Shown: positions 56,393 through 64,000 of the stretch, piece by piece
Numbering within the stretch: the first letter of the stretch is position 1
How the letters are laid out: every line of letters begins with the position of its first letter
Assembly: GCF_000764185.1 (NCBI RefSeq)
Contig: NZ_JQEC01000004.1
Location: 186,001 to 250,000 of the forward strand
Reading direction: 5' to 3'
Length of the DNA stretch: 64,000 nucleotides
Source: Colwellia psychrerythraea
Lineage (GTDB): Bacteria; Pseudomonadota; Gammaproteobacteria; Enterobacterales; Alteromonadaceae
The notes under the pieces: generated by a model
Database searches by the model: none
Seen by the model: the letters and a program-made list of their open reading frames with translations, nothing else
What the model was told of the DNA's origin: nothing
Position numbers and translations under genes: made by a program

Positions 56393-57643
56393 ATGCTCAA
56401 GCGCCTATTTAAACCATCTAGTAACTCTCACCTAACGACAAGTAAAGTCATATTTTTTGGACTTTTATCTTTAACACTAACTGCTTGTGGTAAAGAAGCT
56501 GTAAAAGTTAAACCACCAGCGCCAGCGGTATCGATATACTCAATTAAAGCACAACCCATCGGCGGCTATCGCGAATTTGTCGCACGAACAGAAGCTTTCA
56601 AAGAAGCCGACTTACGCGCTCGTGTTGAAGGCGAGTTAATTGAACGCCATTTTAGAGAAGGCAGTAATGTTGAAAAGGGACAGGTATTATTAAAAATCGA
56701 CCCCGCAGCGTACCATGCAGCATTATCAGCAGCTAAAGCTGACTTAAGCTCTAGAATCTCAGGCGAAGAAAATGCTAAGCGTAACTTAAAGCGTGCCAAT
56801 GACCTTATTGATGATGGTTATATTTCTCAATCTGATTATGACCGTTTAACTACTGAAGAATCGCAAGCTAAATCAGCGGTTAAAGCTGCACAAGCGTCAC
56901 TTGAAAAAGCAGAGCTTGATTTAAGCTATACCACAATCACTGCGCCTTTTTCTGGGCGTATAGGTAAAGTTAATTACAACGTCGGTAATATTGTCGGTCC
57001 AACAAGTAGCCCATTGGCAACTTTGACTATTAGCAACCCTATTTTTGTAAGTTTTCAGGTTGAAGAAAGTTTCTATATTTCTTACCTGCAAGAACATCAG
57101 GGTGCAAGAACGGCTAAAGAAGCTGAATTCGACCTTTCTTTACGATTACCAAATAATACAGAGTACCCAGAAAAGGGTCAGTTAAACTTTTCTGACACTA
57201 AAATTGCTCAAGGTATGGGTACCGTTGAACTTAGAACAGTTTTTCCTAACCCTCATAACATCATTTTACCAGGGCTATTCGTTACCTTGATTGTTGAAAC
57301 GTTAGATAAAGAAGAAATGGCGTTAATACCACAAGCAGCAGTTCAAGAAAATCAACAAGGGAAATTTGTCTTAGTTGTTGGTAAAGATAACAAGGTAAAA
57401 CAACGTCACGTAACCTTAGGCCGTAGAATTAATGCCATGTGGGTCGTTGAGCAAGGTGTTGCTATTGGTGAGCAAGTTATAGTCGAAGGTTTGCAAAAAG
57501 TGCGCGCTGGTGTTGAAGTAAATGGCGTTATTAAACATGTTGACCCGCTAACGGGCACCATATCAGATATTAATGATAAAGCGACAAATTCTGCAAAAGC
57601 TAATGATGCCAATATTAGCCCAAGCGCAGTAGTCGATAAGTAA
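56393..57643 (+). CDS. RND efflux periplasmic adaptor (membrane fusion) lipoprotein
   Basis: A 416-residue AcrA/MexA-family adaptor. The signal peptide ends at a lipobox (SLTLTAC, Cys32). The lipoyl and hairpin regions are clear: FVARTEAFKEADLRARVEGE, ANDLIDDGYISQSDYDRLTT, and LSYTTITAPFSGRIGKVNYN. The beta-barrel and MP domains follow. It joins the RND pump encoded 15 bases downstream. No outer-membrane channel or repressor gene is adjacent, so substrates and regulation are unknown. Confidence 0.93.
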   Translation: MLKRLFKPSSNSHLTTSKVIFFGLLSLTLTACGKEAVKVKPPAPAVSIYSIKAQPIGGYREFVARTEAFKEADLRARVEGELIERHFREGSNVEKGQVLLKIDPAAYHAALSAAKADLSSRISGEENAKRNLKRANDLIDDGYISQSDYDRLTTEESQAKSAVKAAQASLEKAELDLSYTTITAPFSGRIGKVNYNVGNIVGPTSSPLATLTISNPIFVSFQVEESFYISYLQEHQGARTAKEAEFDLSLRLPNNTEYPEKGQLNFSDTKIAQGMGTVELRTVFPNPHNIILPGLFVTLIVETLDKEEMALIPQAAVQENQQGKFVLVVGKDNKVKQRHVTLGRRINAMWVVEQGVAIGEQVIVEGLQKVRAGVEVNGVIKHVDPLTGTISDINDKATNSAKANDANISPSAVVDK

Positions 57644-57657
57644 AAAAGGACGATTTT

Positions 57658-60600
57658 ATGATCAGTAAAACTTTTATCAATCGCCCTAAGTTTGCGTTTG
57701 TAATCTCTATTGTTATCACGCTTGCCGGCTTAATTGCCATGAGCGTGTTACCAGTAAATATGTATCCAGAAATAACACCACCTCAAGTTCAAATATCTGC
57801 TGTCTACCCGGGAGCAAGTGCTCAAATTGTAGAAGAGTCTGTAATCAGACCCATTGAAGAACAGGTCAATGGTGTAGAAGATATGATGTATATCGAGTCT
57901 TCCGCCTCTAATAATGGTAGTGCAGTTATTACGGTATTTTTTAAAGTCGGTACCGATGGTGATATTGCGCAAGTTAATGTGCAGAATAGAGTCGCCTTAG
58001 CAACCAGCTCATTACCTTCAGAGGTAACTCGTCAAGGGGTTGATGTTAAGAAAAAGTCTAGCTCTATGTTATTAGGTATTAACTTGTTTTCTGAGCAAGA
58101 AGGTATTGACCAACTCTTTTTAAGTAATTATGCCTCTAACTATTTAACTGAGCCGTTAGGTCGTATTAAAGGTGTTGCTTCAGCAGAAATCATGGGTGAA
58201 ATGACCTACAGCATGCGTGCTTGGTTAAATCCTGAACGTATGGCATCTTTAAGTGTTACTGTTACCGAAGTACAACAAGCATTACAAGAGCAAAATATGA
58301 TTGTTGCTGCCGGTAAATTCGGCGCTAGTCCATCGTTACCTAATCAGCAATTTGAGTACTCTATTCAAGCCAAAGGTCGTTTACAAACACCTGAAGAGTT
58401 TGGTCAAACAATCATTCGTGCTCAGCTTAATGGTAATTTTATTCGTTTAAATGATATTGCTCGTTTGGAGTTAGGTGCAGAAGATTACTCAACACAAGCA
58501 AGGTTAAATGGTAAGGAAACTGCATTCCTTGTTATTTACCAACTACCTGATGCCAATGCTACTGAGGTTGCCTCTTTAGTTAAGGCCGAAATGATAAAGC
58601 TTGCTGAACGTTTTCCTGATGGTTTAGAGTATGTTATCCCCTACGACACTACTAAATTTATAGATCGCTCCATTGAAGAAGTTATGGTTACCCTCTTTCA
58701 AGCGATAGCCTTAGTGGTTTTAGTGGTGTTTTTATTTCTGCAAAATTGGCGTGCTACCATCATTCCAACTTTAGCAATCCCAGTGTCTCTAGTGGGTACT
58801 TTTGCTTTTATGATTTTGATGGGTTATTCAATCAACACCATTACTTTATTTGGTTTAGTGCTTGCCATTGGTATTGTGGTCGATGATGCCATTATAGTTA
58901 TAGAAAATGTTGAGCGAATTTTAAAAGAAGAGCAGTTGCCCATTAAAGAAGCGGTAACAAAGGCGATGGAACAAGTCTCAGGACCTATTATTGCTACAAC
59001 CTTAGTATTACTTGCTGTTTTTGTTCCCGTGGCGTTTATGCCGGGGATTACCGGAGAATTATATAAACAATTCTCAGTGACTATTTCATTTGCCGTATTA
59101 ATTTCTTCACTTAATGCCTTAACCTTAAGTCCTGCACTTTGTACCGTGTTATTAAGTGCTGAAAAAATGAAACCAATTTCATGGTTAATACCATTTGAAC
59201 ATCTTATTACTAAGGTAACTGGCAGCTATACCAAAGCTGTAGGTTTCTTGCTTAAGAGACTTGCTAGGGTTGGCCTTTTTGTTGGCTTAATGTTTATTGG
59301 CGCAGGTTGGTTGACAACTTCAGTACCAACAGCATTTTTGCCTGGTGAAGATCAAGGTTACCTCTTTGTCGACATACAACTACCTGATGCTGCGTCCAGT
59401 AATCGTACGCAAGCGGTAATGGATAAGATCACACCAATGATATTAAACGATGCTGCCGTTGATGATATTATTACCGTGTCAGGCTACTCACTACTCGGTG
59501 GCGCTGGTTCAAATAATGGCCTTGCCATAATTCTACTCAAGGATTGGGAAGATCGCACGGCACCTGAATTGGGTCTAAGGCAGTTAATCCCACGGTTAAT
59601 GGGGCAATTATGGACTATGCCAGATGCGCAAATTATGGTCTTTAACCCGCCGCCTATCCCCGGCCTTGGTAATAGTTCAGGTTTTGAATTTAAATTGCAA
59701 GACAGTGAAGGTAGAGATCCAGCTGCGTTAGCGCAAGTGATGAACGGTCTCATCTATGAGGCCAATCAACGACCTGAGTTATCAAGGGTATTTAGTACTT
59801 TCCGTGCCAATGTACCGCAGTACTTCTTAGAAGTAGACCGTAATAAAGCCAAGGCACAAGGCGTGGCTTTATCTGATATTTTCTCGACCTTGCAAGCGCA
59901 ATTAGGCTCTTTATATATTAACGACTTTAGCCAATTTGGACGAACCTATCGCGTCACTATACAAGCTGAAAGTCAGTATCGAAAAGACCCATCAGATTTA
60001 CGTTATTACTTTGTTCGAAATAAAGACGATGAAATGGTGCCCCTAACGACCTTAGCAACTATTAAACCTATTTTAGGGCCAACAACCATTAGTCATTTTA
60101 ATTTGTATCGTAGTGCGAGCATCACAGGTAATGCTGCGCCTGGTTATTCTTCAGGACAGTCTATTGATGTTATGGAAGAGCTAGCGAGTAAATTGCCGCA
60201 AGGTTATATCTACGAATGGTCTGGACAGTCTAAGCAAGAATTAGAAGCGGGTAACTTAGCGCCAATCTTATTTGGTTTAGCTATTATCTTCGTTTATCTT
60301 TTCTTGGTGGCACAATATGAAAGTTGGACTATTCCATTTTCAGTGTTAGCGGCTGTGCCATTAGCACTATTTGGCTCAATGTTAGCGCTGTATACTGTTG
60401 GCATGGCAAATAACATCTATGCTCAAGTCGGCTTAGTATTATTGATAGGACTGTCTACTAAAACCGCTATTTTGATTGTCGAGTTCGCCATGGAGCAAAG
60501 GGCGGCGGGAGAGACAATTATGAATGCAGCACTTAATGCGGCCAGAATGCGTTTTCGTGCGGTATTGATGACTGCTTTTTCTTTTATTCTCGGTGTATTA

Positions 60601-60771
60601 CCGCTGGTATTTGCAACGGGCGCCGGTGCGGGTAGCCGGGTATCGCTCGGTATCACTGTACTTTCGGGGATGATCGCTGCGACGCTTTTTGGTACTTTAC
60701 TGGTACCTTACTTCTATTTAGTGATTCAGCGTATGCGAGAAAAATTTAAAGGGCATTCAGATGTTACCTAA
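57658..60771 (+). CDS. RND efflux pump, HAE-1 (AcrB) family
   Basis: A 1037-residue inner-membrane proton-driven exporter with the two-fold repeat of membrane helices and large periplasmic loops. The N-terminus MISKTFINRPKFAFVISIVI is typical. Helix 4 has the proton-relay pair in AIGIVVDDAIIVIENVER. The drug/docking loops include ANNGSAVITVFFKVGTDG. The C-terminal half has GLALAIIFVYLFLVAQYESW-like sequence and LLIGLSTKTAILIVEFA. It is complete and not truncated. Likely exports amphiphilic compounds; the substrate is unknown. Confidence 0.95.
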   Translation: MISKTFINRPKFAFVISIVITLAGLIAMSVLPVNMYPEITPPQVQISAVYPGASAQIVEESVIRPIEEQVNGVEDMMYIESSASNNGSAVITVFFKVGTDGDIAQVNVQNRVALATSSLPSEVTRQGVDVKKKSSSMLLGINLFSEQEGIDQLFLSNYASNYLTEPLGRIKGVASAEIMGEMTYSMRAWLNPERMASLSVTVTEVQQALQEQNMIVAAGKFGASPSLPNQQFEYSIQAKGRLQTPEEFGQTIIRAQLNGNFIRLNDIARLELGAEDYSTQARLNGKETAFLVIYQLPDANATEVASLVKAEMIKLAERFPDGLEYVIPYDTTKFIDRSIEEVMVTLFQAIALVVLVVFLFLQNWRATIIPTLAIPVSLVGTFAFMILMGYSINTITLFGLVLAIGIVVDDAIIVIENVERILKEEQLPIKEAVTKAMEQVSGPIIATTLVLLAVFVPVAFMPGITGELYKQFSVTISFAVLISSLNALTLSPALCTVLLSAEKMKPISWLIPFEHLITKVTGSYTKAVGFLLKRLARVGLFVGLMFIGAGWLTTSVPTAFLPGEDQGYLFVDIQLPDAASSNRTQAVMDKITPMILNDAAVDDIITVSGYSLLGGAGSNNGLAIILLKDWEDRTAPELGLRQLIPRLMGQLWTMPDAQIMVFNPPPIPGLGNSSGFEFKLQDSEGRDPAALAQVMNGLIYEANQRPELSRVFSTFRANVPQYFLEVDRNKAKAQGVALSDIFSTLQAQLGSLYINDFSQFGRTYRVTIQAESQYRKDPSDLRYYFVRNKDDEMVPLTTLATIKPILGPTTISHFNLYRSASITGNAAPGYSSGQSIDVMEELASKLPQGYIYEWSGQSKQELEAGNLAPILFGLAIIFVYLFLVAQYESWTIPFSVLAAVPLALFGSMLALYTVGMANNIYAQVGLVLLIGLSTKTAILIVEFAMEQRAAGETIMNAALNAARMRFRAVLMTAFSFILGVLPLVFATGAGAGSRVSLGITVLSGMIAATLFGTLLVPYFYLVIQRMREKFKGHSDVT

Positions 60772-60795
60772 CAGTTTACCTATTAGTTAACATTA

Positions 60796-60838
60796 AAAAA
60801 GGGCACATACTATATATAAATATTATGTGCCCTTTTTA
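60796..60838 (+). terminator. Terminator after the RND pump
   Basis: AAAAAGGGCACATA (60796-60809) pairs perfectly with TATGTGCCCTTTTT (60824-60837). The loop is 14 bases. Being symmetric with A- and T-runs on both sides, it could also end the convergent small gene on the minus strand. Confidence 0.88.
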
Positions 60839-60902
60839 TTTTTTTGCTAAAAAGCTAAGTAACTAGCCAGCGTATTATTAACCACGAAGCTAGAGCTACT
60901 CT

Positions 60903-61064
60903 TTATTCTTGCGCTTGAACTGGCTCTGATGTAGTCTCTGCTTCATCAAGTTTAGCTCTATCCGCTTTTGATACATACTTCGGTTTATTACTAGTATGTA
61001 ATTTTGAATTCATTTTTTTAACCTTCTTTTTCAAAATATTATTCATTTTCTTTTTTCTATTCAT
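60903..61064 (-). CDS. Small basic protein, DUF2986-like
   Basis: A 53-residue frame from ATG 61064 to the stop at 60903-60905. It starts MNRKKKMNNILKKKVKKMNS and continues KLHTSNKPKYVSKADRAKL, with a short acidic tail. This matches the pattern I know for DUF2986, a family of about 50 residues common in Vibrio, Shewanella and relatives: Lys-rich start and the NKPKYxSKADRAKL core. The function is unknown; the very basic N-terminus suggests nucleic acid or ribosome contact. The ribosome site is weak. Confidence 0.75.
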   Translation of the reverse strand: MNRKKKMNNILKKKVKKMNSKLHTSNKPKYVSKADRAKLDEAETTSEPVQAQE

Positions 61065-61166
61065 TGTCTTGTCTCAACATATAAACTTAAAATTATTTTG
61101 GTTTTTTACTACTACCTAGCTGTTTCTATTATTTTTCTATAATATTTTGCTAGTAATTGCTTAATA

Positions 61167-61592
61167 TTAAAAAATCACTACCACAAGCATCAAAGGCAAA
61201 TACGGGTATAGCACTGTTGGTTTAAATGAATTACTTACATACTCAAGTATCAGTGCTTTGGTATTAGGGCGGTTGTTTTGCCACTCTTTATACACTAAGT
61301 AAGGCGTAGTCGACTCATCTAGTCGTTCAGGCTCATTTAGTGCTAATTTATCTTCTATCGCTATTATCGCATTTGCCGTACGGCACTGAAAGGTTTTCCA
61401 AATGCCTTCTTGTAACCAGAGTATTGCCAATAATTGTATGGCAACAAAAGCCGCTAATGAAAAGGCAATGCTAAACAAGGCGATGGTGATGGAAACAAGC
61501 TTGATTATTAAGGAATACTGCTCATAATCTTCATGGCTATTATGTAATGTTTGCCATTGCTTTACTAAGAACTGCTTTGAAACTGTTGTCAT
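61167..61592 (-). CDS. Small inner-membrane protein, unknown
   Basis: A 141-residue protein I do not recognise. After a polar N-terminus (KQWQTLHNSHEDYEQYSL) comes a long hydrophobic stretch at about 28-60 that probably forms one or two helices (VSITIALFSIAFSLAAFVAI and QLLAILWLQEGIW). A soluble middle follows (FQCRTANAIIAIEDKLALNE), and then a C-terminal hydrophobic helix (LYPYLPLMLVVVIF). It is transcribed divergently from dbpA. No partner or motif suggests a role. Confidence 0.65.
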   Translation of the reverse strand: MTTVSKQFLVKQWQTLHNSHEDYEQYSLIIKLVSITIALFSIAFSLAAFVAIQLLAILWLQEGIWKTFQCRTANAIIAIEDKLALNEPERLDESTTPYLVYKEWQNNRPNTKALILEYVSNSFKPTVLYPYLPLMLVVVIF

Positions 61593-61711
61593 AGGTTGAG
61601 TACCATTGTTTCTAATATACTGGGGTTGTACAAAAATTACTGTTATTATGCGCGCATTATCTATCTCATGAAAGTTTTCTTATCTTTGTATTGATAGCTT
61701 TCTTATTTTTT

Positions 61712-61732
61712 GGCTTAGTTTTTGACTAAGCC
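61712..61732 (+). promoter_or_regulatory. Hairpin in the dbpA leader
   Basis: GGCTTAG (61712-61718) pairs perfectly with CTAAGCC (61726-61732) around a T-rich loop, 23 bases before the TTG start of dbpA. No T-run follows, so it is not a standard terminator; it may shape translation of the helicase mRNA. Confidence 0.5.
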
Positions 61733-61755
61733 GCTTTAAACCAGAGGCGTTTATT

Positions 61756-63162
61756 TTGAGCACTAATACAACTACTTCATCGTTAGCTTTTACTTCGTTG
61801 AGCTTAAAACAGGATTTAGTTAAAAACTTATCGTCGCTTGGCTATGAGAAAATGACACCCATTCAAGCTAAAACCTTACCTGAATTACTTAAGGGAAAAG
61901 ATGTTATTGGCGAAGCTAAAACAGGCTCAGGCAAAACGGCTGCCTTTGGTTTAGCATTACTTAACAAACTAGAAGTTAAAAAGTTTCGCATTCAATCTAT
62001 GGTGATTTGTCCAACCCGCGAACTGGCTGACCAAGTTGCGAAAGAGTTAAGAAAACTAGCACGAGGTATTCATAATATTAAAATATTGACACTTTGTGGC
62101 GGAACACCATTTGGTCCACAAATTGGTTCGTTAGAGCATGGAGCACATGTTATTGTTGGTACCCCAGGTCGCCTTGAAGAGCATGTTATAAAAGGCACCT
62201 TACAATTAGATAACTTAAACTTATTAGTACTCGATGAAGCTGATCGTATGCTAGAAATGGGCTTTCAAGCAGCCCTTGATAATATTGTTGGACGAACACC
62301 ACTTGATCGTCAAACCTTACTTTTCAGTGCAACTTTTCCAGAGCAAATAAAGTCCATTAGCGAAAGTATCATGACCGATCCAGTGATGGTCAAAATCGCT
62401 TCTAGTGAAGACCAATCAACTATCACTCAAAAGTTCTTTAAAGTAAGTGATGATGATAGTCGTCTAGATGCGTTACGTTTATTGTTACTAGAAAAACAAG
62501 TTGAATCGACCGCTATTTTTTGTAATACCAAAAAAGAAACCAAACAAGTTGCTGACGCCTTACATTTTGATGGTTTTAGCGTATTAGCCTTACACGGTGA
62601 TTTAGAGCAACGTGATAGAGATCAAACGTTATTACGGTTTGCCAATAAAAGTGCTTCAATTCTTGTCGCTACAGACGTTGCTGCACGTGGCTTGGATATT
62701 GATAGCTTAGATTTAGTCATTAATTATCATATTGCCCGTGATAGCGAAGTACACGTACATAGAATTGGCCGAACCGGTCGAGCAGGCAGCACAGGTATTG
62801 CTTATTCATTATTTAGTGACAAAGAAAGTTATAAAGTTGGTTTACTTGAAGATTACCTTGAAGCCGTTATTACCCCTGAACCATTACCATCATTAGCAGT
62901 ACTTGGTTATGAACGTCCACAAGCTAAAATGGCAACCATTCAAATTGATGGCGGTAAAAAACAAAAAGTTAGAGCTGGAGATATTTTAGGCGCACTTACT
63001 GGTGATAATGGTGTACAAGGCTCACAAGTTGGCAAAATATCGGTACTTGATAACAAGGCTTATGTTGCTGTTACAATAGGGGCCTTGAAGTTAGCTTTAA
63101 GAAAAATATCGAAAGGGAAAATGAAAGGGCGTACCTTCAATGCACGCCACTTAACTTTTTAA
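61756..63162 (+). CDS. dbpA: ATP-dependent RNA helicase DbpA
   Basis: A 468-residue DEAD-box helicase that works on 23S rRNA during 50S assembly. The Q motif (YEKMTPIQAKTLPELL), Walker A (AKTGSGKTAAFG), DEAD box (LLVLDEADRMLEMGF), SAT (LLFSATFPEQ) and HRIGRTGRAG are all present. The C-terminal RNA-binding domain of about 75 residues (IQIDGGKKQKVRAGDILGAL) is the DbpA signature that recognises rRNA hairpin 92. The start is TTG 61756 behind AGAGGC. Confidence 0.95.
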   Translation: MSTNTTTSSLAFTSLSLKQDLVKNLSSLGYEKMTPIQAKTLPELLKGKDVIGEAKTGSGKTAAFGLALLNKLEVKKFRIQSMVICPTRELADQVAKELRKLARGIHNIKILTLCGGTPFGPQIGSLEHGAHVIVGTPGRLEEHVIKGTLQLDNLNLLVLDEADRMLEMGFQAALDNIVGRTPLDRQTLLFSATFPEQIKSISESIMTDPVMVKIASSEDQSTITQKFFKVSDDDSRLDALRLLLLEKQVESTAIFCNTKKETKQVADALHFDGFSVLALHGDLEQRDRDQTLLRFANKSASILVATDVAARGLDIDSLDLVINYHIARDSEVHVHRIGRTGRAGSTGIAYSLFSDKESYKVGLLEDYLEAVITPEPLPSLAVLGYERPQAKMATIQIDGGKKQKVRAGDILGALTGDNGVQGSQVGKISVLDNKAYVAVTIGALKLALRKISKGKMKGRTFNARHLTF

Positions 63163-63190
63163 TAAGCTAGCGTCTAAATTAAAAAACTCA

Positions 63191-64000
63191 ATGAAACAAG
63201 CCTACCAAGAGCTGCTTGACAATAAGCAGCTCGAATTTGATCCTGCTCAAACTCAAGCAGTTGATGCCTTAGTCGTGTTATCTGAGCGATTAGTCGAACA
63301 GCAACAGTTGTCTAAGACACTCAAAACGTCTATTCCTGGTTTATATTTTCATGGCCGGGTAGGCCGTGGTAAAACTATGCTGATGGATCTATTCTTTCAG
63401 CAACTTGCCATAGAAAATAAAAAACGCATTCATTTCCATCACTTTATGGAAAGTGTACACCAGCAACTAGCCCAGCTAACTGGAAAGTCAGAGCCACTTA
63501 GGCATATCGCTAAAGCATGGGCACAAAATATTGATCTATTATGTTTTGATGAATTTTATGTCACAGATATTGGTGATGCTATGTTACTTAGTGGCTTGTT
63601 TTCCACACTTTTTTCCCAAGGCATAACACTTGTTGCTACTTCTAATTGCGAGCCAGAGCAGCTTTATCGTAATGGCTTACAAAGAGAGCGTTTTTTACCA
63701 ACCATTGCTTTGATTAATCAATATTGTCAGGTTATCTCTATCAATGGTGACGTAGACCATAGGCGCAGCAAACTAGCTAAAAACGCGAATCATAATAATT
63801 ATTTTTTATTAGCCAACCAAGGTAATAAAGAATTAATTGCTCGCTTTAAAAGTCAGACCAAACAAGAGTCTTTAGCTGCCGGTAATATCGAGATTAATCA
63901 TCGAACGATGAACTATTTAGCTAAAAGTGATAATGTCATTTTCTTTGATTTTTTTGCGCTTTGTTCTGGCCCTCGCAGTCAACGAGATTACATGGCGCTT
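63191..64000 (+). CDS. zapE: Cell division ATPase ZapE (AFG1-like), partial
   Basis: The frame is open from ATG 63191 to the window end (270 codons), so the C-terminal part is missing; the family is about 370 residues. It starts MKQAYQELLDNKQLEFDPAQ. The P-loop is in LYFHGRVGRGKTMLMDLFF, followed by IHFHHFMESVHQQL and Walker B LLCFDEFYVTDIGDAMLL. VATSNCEPEQLYRNGLQRER is diagnostic. ZapE affects Z-ring stability. It begins 28 bases after dbpA and may share its transcript. Confidence 0.93.
   Translation, partial: MKQAYQELLDNKQLEFDPAQTQAVDALVVLSERLVEQQQLSKTLKTSIPGLYFHGRVGRGKTMLMDLFFQQLAIENKKRIHFHHFMESVHQQLAQLTGKSEPLRHIAKAWAQNIDLLCFDEFYVTDIGDAMLLSGLFSTLFSQGITLVATSNCEPEQLYRNGLQRERFLPTIALINQYCQVISINGDVDHRRSKLAKNANHNNYFLLANQGNKELIARFKSQTKQESLAAGNIEINHRTMNYLAKSDNVIFFDFFALCSGPRSQRDYMAL

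Overview
The window is a continuous polar-flagellum and chemotaxis supercluster from a low-GC marine gammaproteobacterium of the Alteromonadales. I infer something close to Colwellia. The gene order flaG-fliD ... flrA-flrBC-fliE-fliJ-fliK-flhB-flhA-flhF-flhG-fliA-cheYZAB-motAB-parC-parP-cheW matches the sigma-54-controlled polar flagellum systems of Vibrio, Shewanella and Pseudomonas. A DUF2986-like small gene and many AT-rich spacers fit the same group. No tRNA, rRNA, insertion sequence or CRISPR array was seen.

Region by region: (1) 1-4309 holds the 3' end of a flagellin gene, flaG, fliD and a Maf-type flagellin glycosyltransferase. (2) 4473-5381 is a methyltransferase-like gene of unknown role. 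(3) 5586-16046, all on the minus strand, is a glycan cassette. pseB, pseC, pseF, a fused pseG-pseH gene and pseI give a complete route to CMP-pseudaminic acid. They are followed by an N-acetyl-sugar amidotransferase, its HisH- and HisF-like partners, a second amidotransferase with a ruined PP-loop, and a beta-propeller protein with an N-terminal Rossmann-like domain. (4) 16342-17999, minus strand, holds two unrecognised small genes plus fliS and fliT-like genes behind a near-perfect FliA (sigma-28) promoter. (5) 18525-22820 holds the regulators flrA, flrB and flrC. (6) 23033-39653 holds the basal body, C-ring and export genes fliE to flhA. (7) 39713-52069 holds flhF, flhG, fliA, the chemotaxis genes, the stator pair, the polar-array genes parC and parP, cheW and a DUF2802 gene. 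(8) 52208-64000 is housekeeping and transport: mlaA, ribH-nusB-thiL-pgpA, hpf, an RND efflux pair, small hypotheticals, dbpA and the start of zapE.

The genes fit one programme. FlrA with sigma-54 would switch on flrBC, fliE, fliK and flhA; I found GG-N10-GC promoter matches at all four, and also before maf and, more weakly, before pseB. FliA then reads the late promoter before the fliS group. The pse cassette would make the nucleotide sugar, the amidotransferase set would probably convert an N-acetyl group to an acetamidino group, and Maf would attach the sugar to flagellin. The most novel material is the distal part of the glycan cassette (5586-8164) with the methyltransferase-like neighbour, the three-copy acidic repeat in the CheA linker, and the unrecognised genes under the FliA promoter.
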